Shown here piece by piece: positions 1-9,028 of a stretch of 64,000 nt of DNA (the first letter of the stretch is position 1; each line of letters begins with the position of its first letter). The stretch spans positions 86,646 to 150,645 of the forward strand of contig NZ_RJJX01000003.1 of assembly GCF_003996985.1 (NCBI RefSeq), written 5' to 3'. This DNA is from Ancylomarina longa (GTDB lineage Bacteria; Bacteroidota; Bacteroidia; Bacteroidales; Marinifilaceae). Position numbers and translations under genes: made by a program. The notes below the pieces were generated by a model. It ran no database searches and had not been told where the DNA came from. It saw only the letters and a list, made by a program, of their open reading frames with translations.

Positions 1-465
1 TCTACTTTATTGTCGGTTGTTTCGGCAGCTAAACCAAAGATAGCAGAATATCATTTTACTACCTTGGTTCCTAACCTTGGGATAGTTGCTTATCGCGACG
101 ACCGATCATTTATTATGGCCGACATTCCTGGTATTATTGAAGGAGCTCACGAAGGACGTGGTCTGGGATTGCGTTTTTTACGTCATATTGAGCGGAATCC
201 CGTCTTGCTTTTTATGGTGGCAGCGGATAGTGATGACATACATAAGGAATACCAAGTGCTTTTGAATGAGTTGAAACAGTTTAATCCCGAACTTCTCGAT
301 AAACAAAGGCTTCTCGCTATTACCAAATCGGATATGCTTGATGAGGAATTAATAACAGAAATCAAACAAGATTTACCGGAAATACCTTATGTTTTTATAT
401 CTTCCATTGCTCAAAAAGGACTTGCCGAATTAAAGGATATGATTTGGAAAGCTATTAATGAGTAA
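1..465 (+). CDS. obg: GTPase Obg/CgtA, C-terminal part (5' end outside window)
   Basis: This is the 3' end of an Obg-family GTPase, a ribosome-associated protein that acts in large-subunit maturation and stress control. The reading frame is open from base 1, and its first residues ([13 protein letters not shown]) are the sequence that directly follows the Walker A lysine in Obg, so the N-terminal glycine-rich Obg fold and the G1 motif lie to the left of the window. Visible here are the switch region (FTTLVPNLG), the G3 motif DIPGII followed by the glycine-rich GRGLGLRFL, the G4 motif TKSD and a G5-like SSIAQKG. About 154 residues are present and the protein ends soon after the G domain, as in Bacteroidota forms without a long C-terminal extension. 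The TTG at base 10 is not the real start. Confidence 0.93.
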   Translation, partial: STLLSVVSAAKPKIAEYHFTTLVPNLGIVAYRDDRSFIMADIPGIIEGAHEGRGLGLRFLRHIERNPVLLFMVAADSDDIHKEYQVLLNELKQFNPELLDKQRLLAITKSDMLDEELITEIKQDLPEIPYVFISSIAQKGLAELKDMIWKAINE

Positions 466-478
466 TATTTGATATACT

Positions 479-1171
479 ATGGAAACCCTCATACAAATCG
501 ACAAGGAATTATTATTGTGGCTTAACAGTTATCATACACACTTCTGGGATGTTGTGATGATGATTTTTACCAGGAAGGAATTCTGGATTCCTTTATATAT
601 AGTACTTCTCTATCAAATTTATAAATTCAAGGGGAAAGAAGCATTATGGTGGATCATAGGTCTGTTTCTAATGATTTTTTTATGTGACCAAATTTCCACT
701 CAGCTTTTTAAAAATATTTTCCAACGATTACGTCCCAGCCACGATCCAACTATAAGCAATATGGTACATTTGGTTAGCGGATATAAGGGTGGGAAATATG
801 GTTTTGTGTCGTCCCATGCTGCCAATACATTTGGCTTTGCAATGCTAACTTCTTTATTGTTTAAAAATCGCTTATATACAATATTTGCGTTTTGTTGGTC
901 ACTTTTAATTATCTATTCCCGAGTATATTTAGGAGTACATTTTCCTGGTGATGTTCTGGGAGGAATGATTCTCGGTTTAGTTATCGGATATGCCGTTTTT
1001 CGTTTAACCAAATGGTGGGTATCCAAGCGAAGCGTTGACTCAAGAAAATCCAGCAATATTCGTGCGAAACTAAATTATTCGTCAGTATATTTACTGATTG
1101 CTGTAAGTGCTGCGGAGATTCTTACCATTTGTCTTGTAGTTAAAAAATTGATAAAATATGGCATGTTTTAG
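479..1171 (+). CDS. PAP2-family membrane phosphatase
   Basis: This is a multi-pass membrane protein of the type 2 phosphatidic acid phosphatase family, 230 residues. The three catalytic blocks are present in order: a K-x6-RP motif (K78 to P86), SSHA (111-114, replacing the usual PSGH), and SR-x5-H-x3-D (S147/R148, H154, D158). Family members dephosphorylate undecaprenyl pyrophosphate, phosphatidylglycerophosphate or lipid A at the periplasmic face, and the sequence does not settle which substrate this one uses. About five to six hydrophobic segments are visible. It starts 13 bases after the obg stop and probably shares its transcript. Confidence 0.88.
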   Translation: METLIQIDKELLLWLNSYHTHFWDVVMMIFTRKEFWIPLYIVLLYQIYKFKGKEALWWIIGLFLMIFLCDQISTQLFKNIFQRLRPSHDPTISNMVHLVSGYKGGKYGFVSSHAANTFGFAMLTSLLFKNRLYTIFAFCWSLLIIYSRVYLGVHFPGDVLGGMILGLVIGYAVFRLTKWWVSKRSVDSRKSSNIRAKLNYSSVYLLIAVSAAEILTICLVVKKLIKYGMF

Positions 1172-1412
1172 ACTTGCTTAGGTTATTGAATTATCCTCTT
1201 CTCTCTCCTTATTTAACAGATTAATGTTAAGCGAAAGTTGAATAAAGTAATCGATTTCATAAATCAGTAATTTGGAATCATTACGAATCACAATAATGGT
1301 ATTTCTTGATTTATAATAGAATAAGCGTTCAAGAATATTTTTATAAAGCCCAATTTTAGGGCAATTTAACAAGCTGTTGATAAACTCCTTTATAAGAAAT
1401 CGTTCTTTTAGC

Positions 1413-1421
1413 TATATTTGT
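1413..1421 (+). promoter_or_regulatory. Candidate -7 promoter element for parE-parC
   Basis: TATATTTGT matches the Bacteroidota -7 consensus TAnnTTTGY exactly and lies 16 bases before the parE ATG. No TTTG-type -33 element is found at the expected distance, so the call rests on the -7 box and on its position in front of an operon. Confidence 0.4.
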
Positions 1422-1437
1422 AAAAACCTGATTTTAC

Positions 1438-3270
1438 ATGACAGCAAAATATTCTGAAGATAGCATTCGAACACTTGATTGGAAAGAACATATCCGTAAA
1501 CGTCCCGGTATGTATATCGGGAAGTTGGGAGACGGATCTTCTCATGATGATGGGATTTACATTTTATTAAAAGAAGTAATTGATAATTCTATTGATGAGT
1601 TCGCCATGGGCGTAGGGAAATCTATAGAAGTTAGTATCACGGATAGAAAAGTTTGCGTTCGGGATTACGGGCGTGGAATTCCTTTAGGCAAAGTGATTGA
1701 TGTTACTTCGAAAATGAATACCGGAGCCAAGTACGATTCGAAAGTTTTTAAGAAATCAGTTGGATTAAATGGAGTCGGAATTAAAGCGGTAAATGCTTTA
1801 TCAGACCCATTCATTATTGAATCCTTCCGGGATGGGGAGGTGAAAAGAGCCGAATTCTCAAAAGGAGTTCTGATACAAGATGATGAAATCCAAACTACTG
1901 ATGAAAAAAATGGAGTTCAAATCACTTTTCATCCGGACGAAGAAATGTTCCTTAATTTTAGATATATCTCTGAATATATTGAGACTCTTCTTAAGAATTA
2001 CGTTTATTTAAATGCCGGTTTATCCATATTTTTTAATGGAGAGAGATTTTTATCCAAAAATGGATTGCTGGATTTGTTGAACGAAAATATGAATTCGGAA
2101 GGATTGTATGATATTGTTCATATGAAAGGGGAGGATATTGAAATTGCACTTACTCATGGCCGTCAGTATGGAGAAGAGTATTATTCCTTTGTTAATGGAC
2201 AACACACAACTCAAGGAGGAACTCATTTAGCAGCTTTTCGGGAAGCTTTAGTTAAAGCTATTCGTGATTTTTATAAGAAAGATTTTGACACTTCAGATAT
2301 TAGAACTTCAATTATTGCAGCGATAAGCATTAAGGTTGAAGAACCGGTTTTTGAATCTCAAACAAAAACAAAGCTTGGCTCCAAAGATATAGGTCCTAAT
2401 GGTCCTTCTGTACGGAATTTCATTATGGATTTTGTAACCTCTAAATTGGATAATTTTTTGCATAAAAATCCAGTTGTTGCAGACATCCTGCACAAGAAGA
2501 TATTAGAATCAGAGAAGGAACGCAAAGCAATTTCCAGTATAAAAAAGATTGCTAAGGAGAGAGCCAAAAAAGCGAATCTGCACAATAAAAAACTACGGGA
2601 TTGCCGCATCCATTTTAATTCTAAAGACGAACAAAAGTCAGATACTTCCATTTTTATTACGGAGGGGGATTCAGCAAGTGGATCCATCACAAAATCGCGG
2701 ATGGTAAATACTCAGGCAGTATTTAGTCTGAAAGGTAAACCATTAAATACTTATGGTTTAACCAAAAAAATAGTTTACGAAAATGAGGAATTCAATTTGC
2801 TGCAGGCAGCTTTGAATATTGAGGATGGAATTGAAGGACTTCGTTACAATAATGTAATAATTGCAACGGATGCGGATGTTGATGGTATGCATATTCGTTT
2901 ATTACTGATCACTTTCTTTTTGCAATTTTTTCCTGATTTAGTACGGGGAGGACATTTGTATATTCTGCAAACTCCTTTATTTAGAGTGAGAAATAAGCGT
3001 AAAACCATTTATTGTTACTCTGAAGAGGAGAGAGAAAAAGCACTAAAGCAGCTAGGAGCCAATCCCGAAATAACCAGATTTAAGGGTTTAGGGGAGATTT
3101 CACCGGATGAATTTAAACATTTCATTGGAAAAGATATCCGCTTGGATCCGGTAGTGATGAAGAAGGATGATTCTGTGTCTGGTATGTTAGAGTTTTATAT
3201 GGGCAAGAACACCCCAAACAGGCAGGAGTTCATCATTGATAATCTCGTCGTGGAAAAAGATGAAGTGTAA
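1438..3270 (+). CDS. parE: DNA topoisomerase IV subunit B
   Basis: This is the ATPase subunit of the type IIA topoisomerase that decatenates daughter chromosomes. The 610 residues carry a GHKL ATPase domain (E46 and N50 in KEVIDNS, DYGRGIP from about 76, GLNGVGIKA near 115), a transducer domain, and a TOPRIM domain with EGDSASG near residue 408 and DADVDG near 478. It ends without an extra C-terminal domain. It is followed after 45 bases by the ParC gene, and this parE-parC pairing together with overall Bacteroidota ParE similarity favours topoisomerase IV over gyrase. GyrB remains the alternative name and is less likely. Confidence 0.93.
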   Translation: MTAKYSEDSIRTLDWKEHIRKRPGMYIGKLGDGSSHDDGIYILLKEVIDNSIDEFAMGVGKSIEVSITDRKVCVRDYGRGIPLGKVIDVTSKMNTGAKYDSKVFKKSVGLNGVGIKAVNALSDPFIIESFRDGEVKRAEFSKGVLIQDDEIQTTDEKNGVQITFHPDEEMFLNFRYISEYIETLLKNYVYLNAGLSIFFNGERFLSKNGLLDLLNENMNSEGLYDIVHMKGEDIEIALTHGRQYGEEYYSFVNGQHTTQGGTHLAAFREALVKAIRDFYKKDFDTSDIRTSIIAAISIKVEEPVFESQTKTKLGSKDIGPNGPSVRNFIMDFVTSKLDNFLHKNPVVADILHKKILESEKERKAISSIKKIAKERAKKANLHNKKLRDCRIHFNSKDEQKSDTSIFITEGDSASGSITKSRMVNTQAVFSLKGKPLNTYGLTKKIVYENEEFNLLQAALNIEDGIEGLRYNNVIIATDADVDGMHIRLLLITFFLQFFPDLVRGGHLYILQTPLFRVRNKRKTIYCYSEEEREKALKQLGANPEITRFKGLGEISPDEFKHFIGKDIRLDPVVMKKDDSVSGMLEFYMGKNTPNRQEFIIDNLVVEKDEV

Positions 3271-3315
3271 GCCAAACTGATCTCTAAATTTTAATAAATA
3301 AACCCAAATTTCTTT

Positions 3316-5916
3316 ATGAGTAGTGAAGAGACAAATGATATGGAAAATCCGGAGGAAGAGGAAAAAGAGTTAAATGGTGCACAGCCTGAAGCTATGCGAA
3401 ACGTGACTTACCTCTCAGGCATGTACCAAAATTGGTTTCTGGATTATGCCTCTTATGTAATTTTGGAGCGTGCAGTTCCCTATGTGAATGATGGATTAAA
3501 ACCCGTTCAACGCAGAATTCTGCATGCTATGAAACGCTTGGACGATGGTAGATATAATAAAGTAGCCAATATAATTGGTAATACGATGCAATATCATCCG
3601 CATGGAGATGCTTCCATAGGGGATGCTCTTGTTCAGCTAGGTCAAAAGGATTTGTTGATTGATATGCAGGGAAACTGGGGGAATATCCTTACCGGTGATT
3701 CTGCTGCAGCACCCAGATATATTGAAGCTCGTTTGTCTAAATTTGCCCTGGAAGTTGTCTTCAATGCAAAAACTACCAATTGGAAACTTTCCTACGATGG
3801 TAGAAATAAGGAGCCAATTACGCTTCCTGTAAAATTTCCGCTGCTATTGGCACAAGGAGTAGAAGGAATCGCAGTTGGTTTGGCCTCTAAGATATTGCCT
3901 CACAATTTTAATGAATTAATTAAAGCTTGTATCGCCTATTTGAGAGAGGAAGAATTCGTGTTGTATCCGGATTTTCCAACTGCAGGGATGATTGAGGTGA
4001 GCCGTTATAATGATGGTTTGCGTGGTGGAGCGGTAAAAGTGAGAGCCAAAATTGAGAAAGAGGATAACAAAACGCTTAAAATTACACAAATTCCTTATGG
4101 TAGAAACACTACATCTCTAATTGATTCCATTATCAAGGCAAATGATAAAGGGAAGATAAAAATTAAAAAAATTGATGATAATACCGCTGCGGATGTTGAG
4201 ATAATGATTCATCTGGCAAGTGGTATTTCTTCGGATAAAACGATAGACGCTCTTTATGCCTTTACGGATTGCGAAATATCTATTTCTCCAAATGCATGTA
4301 TTATCGAAAATGACAAACCTAAATTCATAGGTGTATCAGAGATCTTAAAACGATCTGCCGACAATACAGTAGCTTTGCTTAAACTTGAATTGGAAATTCG
4401 AAAAAAGGAATTGGAAGAGGCTTGGCATTACGCATCTTTGGAACGTATTTTTATAGAAAATAAAATATATCGTGACATTGAGGAATGTGAAACTTGGGAG
4501 TCTGTTCTCGAAACAATCGATAAGGGTTTAAAACCATTTACACAGAATTTAATGCGTGCAGTAACCCCTGATGATATTGTTCGCCTAACAGAGATAAAAA
4601 TTAAAAGGATATCTAAATTCGATATGGACAAAGCTATGGATCTTATTAAAGCCATAGAATCAGAGATTGAGGAGATTAATGTTCATATTGCCAACATTAT
4701 ACCTTACACTATTAGATATTTTCAGGCCATTAAGAAGAAATTTGGTAAGGGACGAGAGCGAAAAACTGAAATTCGAAGTTTCGAGAATATTGTTGCGACG
4801 AAAGTAGTAGTTGCTAATCAAAAACTCTATGTAAATTATGAAGAAGGATTTTTAGGAACTGCATTAAAGAAAGATAAATATGTCTGTGACTGTTCAGATA
4901 TTGATGATGTAATTATTTTCAGAAAAGACGGGACTTATTTTGTAACAAAAGTGGCTGATAAATTATTCATAGGTAAGAATATTTTACACATCGCAATTTT
5001 CCGTAAAAATGATAAAAGAACAATTTTTAATGTTGCTTACCGGGATGGTCGCGGAGGAAATTCTTATGTGAAGAGATTTCCTGTCACTAGTATAACCAGA
5101 GATAAAGAATATAATCTAACAAAAGAAACTACAGGTTCCAGAGTGATTTATTTTAGCGCGAATCCAAATGGAGAAGCAGAGGTAATTAGGATAGTTCTGA
5201 AGCCAAAGCCAAGACTGAAAAAATTAAATTTCGAATTTGATTTTGCCGAATTAGCAGTGAAAGGTCGTGCATCAATGGGGAATATTCTAACCAGAAATGA
5301 TGTGCATAAAATTACCCTTAAGCACGAAGGAGTTTCTACTTTGGGAGGTCGTAAAATTTGGTTTGATCCGGATGTTTTGCGTTTAAATACAGATCATAGG
5401 GGAGATTTTATTGGAGAATTTTCGGGAGAAGATAAAATCTTGATCATTAGCAAACCAGCATCATTTCATTTTACAAGCTTTGATTTAAGTAATCATTACG
5501 CCGATAATATTAGCATTATCGAAAAATATGATCCGGAAAAGATTTGGTCCGCAGTATTTTACGATGCAGATCAGGAGTATTATTATTTGAAACGATTTAC
5601 CATGGAAGGAAACGGGAAAACTGTTGATTTCATTGGGGAAAATCCAAATAATAAATTAATCTGCTTAACAGATGAATCCTATCCTCGATTTGAAATTACC
5701 TATGGTGGTAAAAATGAGGACAGACCTAAGGATATTGTTGAAGGTATTGATTTTATCGGTGTTAAATCTCATAAGGCTAGAGGAAAGCGTTTGAGCATAT
5801 ATGAAATTAAAAAGATTGTAGAACTCGATCCTTTACCAAGAGAGGAGAACTCGGAAGAATTGGTTTTGGAGAAACCGGATGTTGATAAACAGAACGACAT
5901 TAATTCTGAAAAATAA
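3316..5916 (+). CDS. parC: DNA topoisomerase IV subunit A
   Basis: This is the DNA-breaking and rejoining subunit of topoisomerase IV, 866 residues. After an acidic 30-residue leader, the winged-helix and tower region contains KPVQRRILHAM and the catalytic tyrosine Y135 in APRYIEARLS. The C-terminal third has recurring blades of the DNA-wrapping beta-pinwheel type but no clear GyrA box (Q-R-R-G-G-K-G), which supports ParC rather than GyrA. The last 30 residues are acidic and probably disordered. It is co-directional with parE, so the two are probably transcribed together. Confidence 0.93.
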   Translation: MSSEETNDMENPEEEEKELNGAQPEAMRNVTYLSGMYQNWFLDYASYVILERAVPYVNDGLKPVQRRILHAMKRLDDGRYNKVANIIGNTMQYHPHGDASIGDALVQLGQKDLLIDMQGNWGNILTGDSAAAPRYIEARLSKFALEVVFNAKTTNWKLSYDGRNKEPITLPVKFPLLLAQGVEGIAVGLASKILPHNFNELIKACIAYLREEEFVLYPDFPTAGMIEVSRYNDGLRGGAVKVRAKIEKEDNKTLKITQIPYGRNTTSLIDSIIKANDKGKIKIKKIDDNTAADVEIMIHLASGISSDKTIDALYAFTDCEISISPNACIIENDKPKFIGVSEILKRSADNTVALLKLELEIRKKELEEAWHYASLERIFIENKIYRDIEECETWESVLETIDKGLKPFTQNLMRAVTPDDIVRLTEIKIKRISKFDMDKAMDLIKAIESEIEEINVHIANIIPYTIRYFQAIKKKFGKGRERKTEIRSFENIVATKVVVANQKLYVNYEEGFLGTALKKDKYVCDCSDIDDVIIFRKDGTYFVTKVADKLFIGKNILHIAIFRKNDKRTIFNVAYRDGRGGNSYVKRFPVTSITRDKEYNLTKETTGSRVIYFSANPNGEAEVIRIVLKPKPRLKKLNFEFDFAELAVKGRASMGNILTRNDVHKITLKHEGVSTLGGRKIWFDPDVLRLNTDHRGDFIGEFSGEDKILIISKPASFHFTSFDLSNHYADNISIIEKYDPEKIWSAVFYDADQEYYYLKRFTMEGNGKTVDFIGENPNNKLICLTDESYPRFEITYGGKNEDRPKDIVEGIDFIGVKSHKARGKRLSIYEIKKIVELDPLPREENSEELVLEKPDVDKQNDINSEK

Positions 5917-5971
5917 AATTGATATTAGCCTTAGTTACCTAAGTAGCTGAGGCTTGAAATATATTTCTGCA

Positions 5972-6481
5972 ATGAGAATTTTTTTAATTGGGTATATGGG
6001 ATGTGGTAAATCAAGATGGGGAAGGTTAATTGCCGACCATTACGGATTTCGATTCATTGATCTGGACTCTTTAATTGAAGAAAGGGAAAAGGCTAGCATT
6101 CCTGAATTGTTCGAAAATATCGGGGAGTCAGGATTTCGGGAAAAAGAGCAAGCAGCCTTACATTCTATTGCAGACTACCAAAATATTATTGTTGCTACTG
6201 GTGGAGGAGCGCCTTGTTTTAATAATAATATGGAGGAAATGAATGGTATGGGTTTAACCTTATACATTGAAGGATCTCCTGAATTATTAAGAGATAGAGT
6301 CACAAGTTCGAAGACGGAACGTCCTTTGGTTAAGAATTTATCCCAAGAAGAATTACTGCAATATATCCAGAGACATTTGATGATTCGATTGCCATTCTAT
6401 GAACAGGCGAATTATAAAATTGTATCAGGGAATTTAGAATTGCAGGATTTTTTTAAAATACTTGATAAGGTGATTCTCTAG
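5972..6481 (+). CDS. aroK: Shikimate kinase
   Basis: This enzyme phosphorylates shikimate to shikimate 3-phosphate in the chorismate pathway. The 169-residue protein begins MRIFLIGYMGCGKS, so the P-loop GxxGCGKS starts at residue 7, as is usual for AroK. D30 and D32 in FIDLDSLIE bind Mg and shikimate, the GGGAP motif is near residue 80, and a lid arginine lies in the SKTERPL segment. An in-frame TTG at 5954 would add six residues, but the ATG at 5972 gives the standard family length and N-terminus. It lies 55 bases after parC. A second aromatic-pathway gene, a DAHP synthase-chorismate mutase, lies at the far right edge of the window. Confidence 0.93.
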   Translation: MRIFLIGYMGCGKSRWGRLIADHYGFRFIDLDSLIEEREKASIPELFENIGESGFREKEQAALHSIADYQNIIVATGGGAPCFNNNMEEMNGMGLTLYIEGSPELLRDRVTSSKTERPLVKNLSQEELLQYIQRHLMIRLPFYEQANYKIVSGNLELQDFFKILDKVIL

Positions 6482-6553
6482 GTTAGTTACTATAAATATC
6501 TTAAGTTGGGATACTACTAAGTTAACAGCTTGTGATTTAGTTAAAGAAAAATT

Positions 6554-7210
6554 CTATTCTAAATTATTAATATCACTGATTTTAAAATCGTTTAAACTAT
6601 TCAGAATTTTATCGGCTATAATAAATTTGTCGCCATTGGAGGCAGTAGGCTCTGGAATTGCAATACATTTCATATTTGCAGCCAAAGCAGCGATCACTCC
6701 ATTTAAGGAATCCTCAAAAACAATGCACTCAGAAGGATTAACATCTAACATTTGTGCTGTGCTTATAAATATCTGGGGATGAGGTTTTCCATAGGTTTCA
6801 AATTCGGCGGAGTGTACAACTTCAAAATAATCCCGAAGCATTAATTTCTCCAATACAGCATTAATTATCTTCATTTTCGAAGAGGATGCTAAAGCTACTT
6901 TAAAGGAAGTTTCTTTTAATGCATTTAGCGTTTCTACTACTCCCGGAAGTGCTTCTCCCTTTTCTATAACAAGCTGAATTACATTCTCAACTATTGCACC
7001 AACCACTTCTGTTTTTGAGGGAGAGTTCCATTTGTGTTTTGTCCACATTATATCAACTACTTCATCTATTTTCTTACCCATAAATGGCTCAAACATTTCT
7101 TCACTCGTAGATATTCCAATAGAGTTGAAAATTTTGCATTCGCTCTCCTGCCAAAAATTTTCCGAATTAATCAGCAAGCCATCCATATCAAAAATCAGGG
7201 CTTTTATCAT
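6554..7210 (-). CDS. HAD-superfamily hydrolase, beta-phosphoglucomutase-like
   Basis: This is a 218-residue cytosolic phosphatase or phosphomutase of the haloacid dehalogenase superfamily. Motif I is FDMDGLL (D8 and D10), motif II is the ALASSS segment near 110, motif III is a lysine near 140 (GKPHPQIF), and motif IV is VFEDSLNGV. A four-helix cap sits between motifs I and II, which is typical of the PgmB/Gph/YniC group. The substrate cannot be read from sequence; 2-deoxyglucose-6-phosphate and other sugar phosphates are plausible. It is transcribed alone, convergent with aroK and divergent from the gldA operon. Confidence 0.85.
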   Translation of the reverse strand: MIKALIFDMDGLLINSENFWQESECKIFNSIGISTSEEMFEPFMGKKIDEVVDIMWTKHKWNSPSKTEVVGAIVENVIQLVIEKGEALPGVVETLNALKETSFKVALASSSKMKIINAVLEKLMLRDYFEVVHSAEFETYGKPHPQIFISTAQMLDVNPSECIVFEDSLNGVIAALAANMKCIAIPEPTASNGDKFIIADKILNSLNDFKISDINNLE

Positions 7211-7321
7211 ATCTTCAAGTATTAAAAATTCTAAAATAGTTTATTCCTTAATGCTTTTCATTAAGGCATTGTTAATTTTTGTTAAATCCTCTGGCAATAG
7301 CCTTTGAACAGAGAATTTTTT

Positions 7322-7330
7322 TAAATTTGT
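7322..7330 (+). promoter_or_regulatory. Candidate -7 promoter element for gldA-gldF-gldG
   Basis: TAAATTTGT matches TAnnTTTGY and lies 27 bases before the gldA ATG. A TTTG at 7303-7306 could serve as the -33 element, although the 15-base spacing is shorter than the usual 19 or so. Confidence 0.45.
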
Positions 7331-7357
7331 TAGGATGCAAATTTACATTCGAATTTT

Positions 7358-8287
7358 ATGGATATTGTTGTTGAACATTTAACAAAAAGATATGGTCCGC
7401 AAAAGGCTGTTGATAATGTTTCTTTTCGCGTAAAAGCGGGTGAAGTACTTGGCTTTTTAGGTCCTAATGGAGCTGGAAAAACAACGACAATGAAAGCGAT
7501 ATCTTGCTATATAAAACCAGAGGAAGGGGATATTCTTGTTGGGGGATATTCTATTCATGAGCATCCTGAAATGATCAAGAAAAATATTGGCTATCTTCCC
7601 GAAAACAATCCTCTTTATCAGGAAATGAATATTATTGATTTCCTGGAGTTTATTGCAAAGATCCATAGCGTACCTAAATACCTGATTCCCGAGCGCATTT
7701 TGGATATGGTTCGTACCTGTGGTCTCGAAGGAGAAAAACACAAGTTAATTGGAGAGCTATCCAAAGGTTATCAGCAAAGAGTTGGATTGGCTCAAGCCCT
7801 TATTCATGATCCCGAAATACTTATTCTGGATGAACCAACAACAGGTCTGGATCCAAATCAAATTGTCGAAATAAGGGAATTGATTAAGCGGATTGGAAAG
7901 GAGAAAACAGTAATTTTAAGTTCTCATATTCTGGCTGAAGTAGAAGCAACCTGTGATCGTATCTTGATTATTAATAATGGAAGAATAGTGGTAGATGGAA
8001 CAGCAGAAGAGCTTAGAAAGCAAGCAGCGGGAAATGAGATTCTAAAGGTGGGAATACAAGGAGGTGAGGTAAAGGATATTTTTGATCTCCTATTTCAGAT
8101 TGAAACTATTGAAAGTGTTGATTTTATTGACGTAGATAAAAATTTGTTTGAGATACAATCCAAGCCGGACAGTTCTTCAGTAAAATCAATATTTGATACA
8201 TGTGTAAAAAACGATTTATATATATCAGAACTTACTCCAACAGAAACTAAATTGGAGGATATTTTTAGAGAACTAACTCTTCACTAG
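7358..8287 (+). CDS. gldA: Gliding-motility-type ABC transporter ATPase GldA
   Basis: This is the ATP-binding subunit of the GldA-GldF-GldG ABC transporter, which is needed for gliding in some Flavobacteriia and is widely kept in non-gliding Bacteroidota. In 309 residues it has Walker A GPNGAGKTT (35-43), the Q-loop, signature LSKGYQQR near 134, Walker B LILDEPTTGLD and the switch histidine in SSHIL. The extra 80 or so residues at the C-terminus match the accessory domain of the GldA/CcmA-like group. It is followed six bases later by the permease gene, so the three genes form an operon. The exported substrate is unknown. Confidence 0.9.
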   Translation: MDIVVEHLTKRYGPQKAVDNVSFRVKAGEVLGFLGPNGAGKTTTMKAISCYIKPEEGDILVGGYSIHEHPEMIKKNIGYLPENNPLYQEMNIIDFLEFIAKIHSVPKYLIPERILDMVRTCGLEGEKHKLIGELSKGYQQRVGLAQALIHDPEILILDEPTTGLDPNQIVEIRELIKRIGKEKTVILSSHILAEVEATCDRILIINNGRIVVDGTAEELRKQAAGNEILKVGIQGGEVKDIFDLLFQIETIESVDFIDVDKNLFEIQSKPDSSSVKSIFDTCVKNDLYISELTPTETKLEDIFRELTLH

Positions 8288-8293
8288 TATTAT

Positions 8294-9013
8294 ATGAAGC
8301 AAATTCTACACATCGCTTTGCGCGAATTGAATACTTTTTTTGACTCCCTTACTGCCTACGTTTTAATCCTGATATTTTTGGGCTTTAGTGGATTCTTTAC
8401 ATGGATTTATGGTGCAGACATATTTTTCGTTGGACAGGCAAATTTAAATACTTTTTTTACTGTTGCTTACTGGAGTTTGTTTGTATTTATCCCGGTTCTA
8501 ACTATGAAATCCATTGCCGGAGAACTAAAAGCAGGAACTTTGGAGTTATTGCTAACAAAGCCTGTAAGCGATTGGCATTTAATATTGGGGAAATTCCTAT
8601 CCACTTTTTTTCTGATAGTTATTGCTCTGGCCCCAACAGTACTTTACTATTTTACACTTTGGGCGATTGGTCCGGTAGATCATTCAGCCATCCTACTTGG
8701 CTATATAGGTTTGTTGTTAATGAGTATGGTATATATTAGTATTGGTATTTTGACAAGCTGTATTGCTTCTAATCCAATTATTGCCTCTTTAAGTGCTCTG
8801 TCGATAGGTATATTCTTCCATATTATTTTCGATGTGCTAGCATCTAATTTCGTAGGTTTTTTTGGTGGTTTTTTCAGTTATCTGAGTTTATCCACACACT
8901 TTGAATCGATTACCAGAGGTGTTGTGGACACTAAGGATTTAATATATTTTTTCTCGATTTCTTTTTTCTGTCTATTCTGTTCAAAAACGATACTTTCCAA
9001 CAGAAATCTTTAG
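8294..9013 (+). CDS. gldF: Gliding-motility-type ABC transporter permease GldF
   Basis: This 239-residue permease has about six membrane segments and belongs to the ABC-2 type. The segment KSIAGELKAGTLELLLTKPVSDW is the coupling region typical of NosY/GldF-type permeases. It sits between the ATPase and the GldG gene (16-base gap downstream), matching the family's gldF-gldG order. It most likely forms the inner-membrane channel for GldA and partners the periplasmic domain of GldG. Confidence 0.9.
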   Translation: MKQILHIALRELNTFFDSLTAYVLILIFLGFSGFFTWIYGADIFFVGQANLNTFFTVAYWSLFVFIPVLTMKSIAGELKAGTLELLLTKPVSDWHLILGKFLSTFFLIVIALAPTVLYYFTLWAIGPVDHSAILLGYIGLLLMSMVYISIGILTSCIASNPIIASLSALSIGIFFHIIFDVLASNFVGFFGGFFSYLSLSTHFESITRGVVDTKDLIYFFSISFFCLFCSKTILSNRNL

Positions 9014-9028
9014 CTTATTATTGTTATT

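Noticed and set aside
1178-1372. 64-residue minus-strand open frame between the PAP2 gene and parE
   Set aside because: Low-complexity, hydrophobic and isoleucine-rich translation with no recognisable domain in an AT-rich gap next to a likely promoter.
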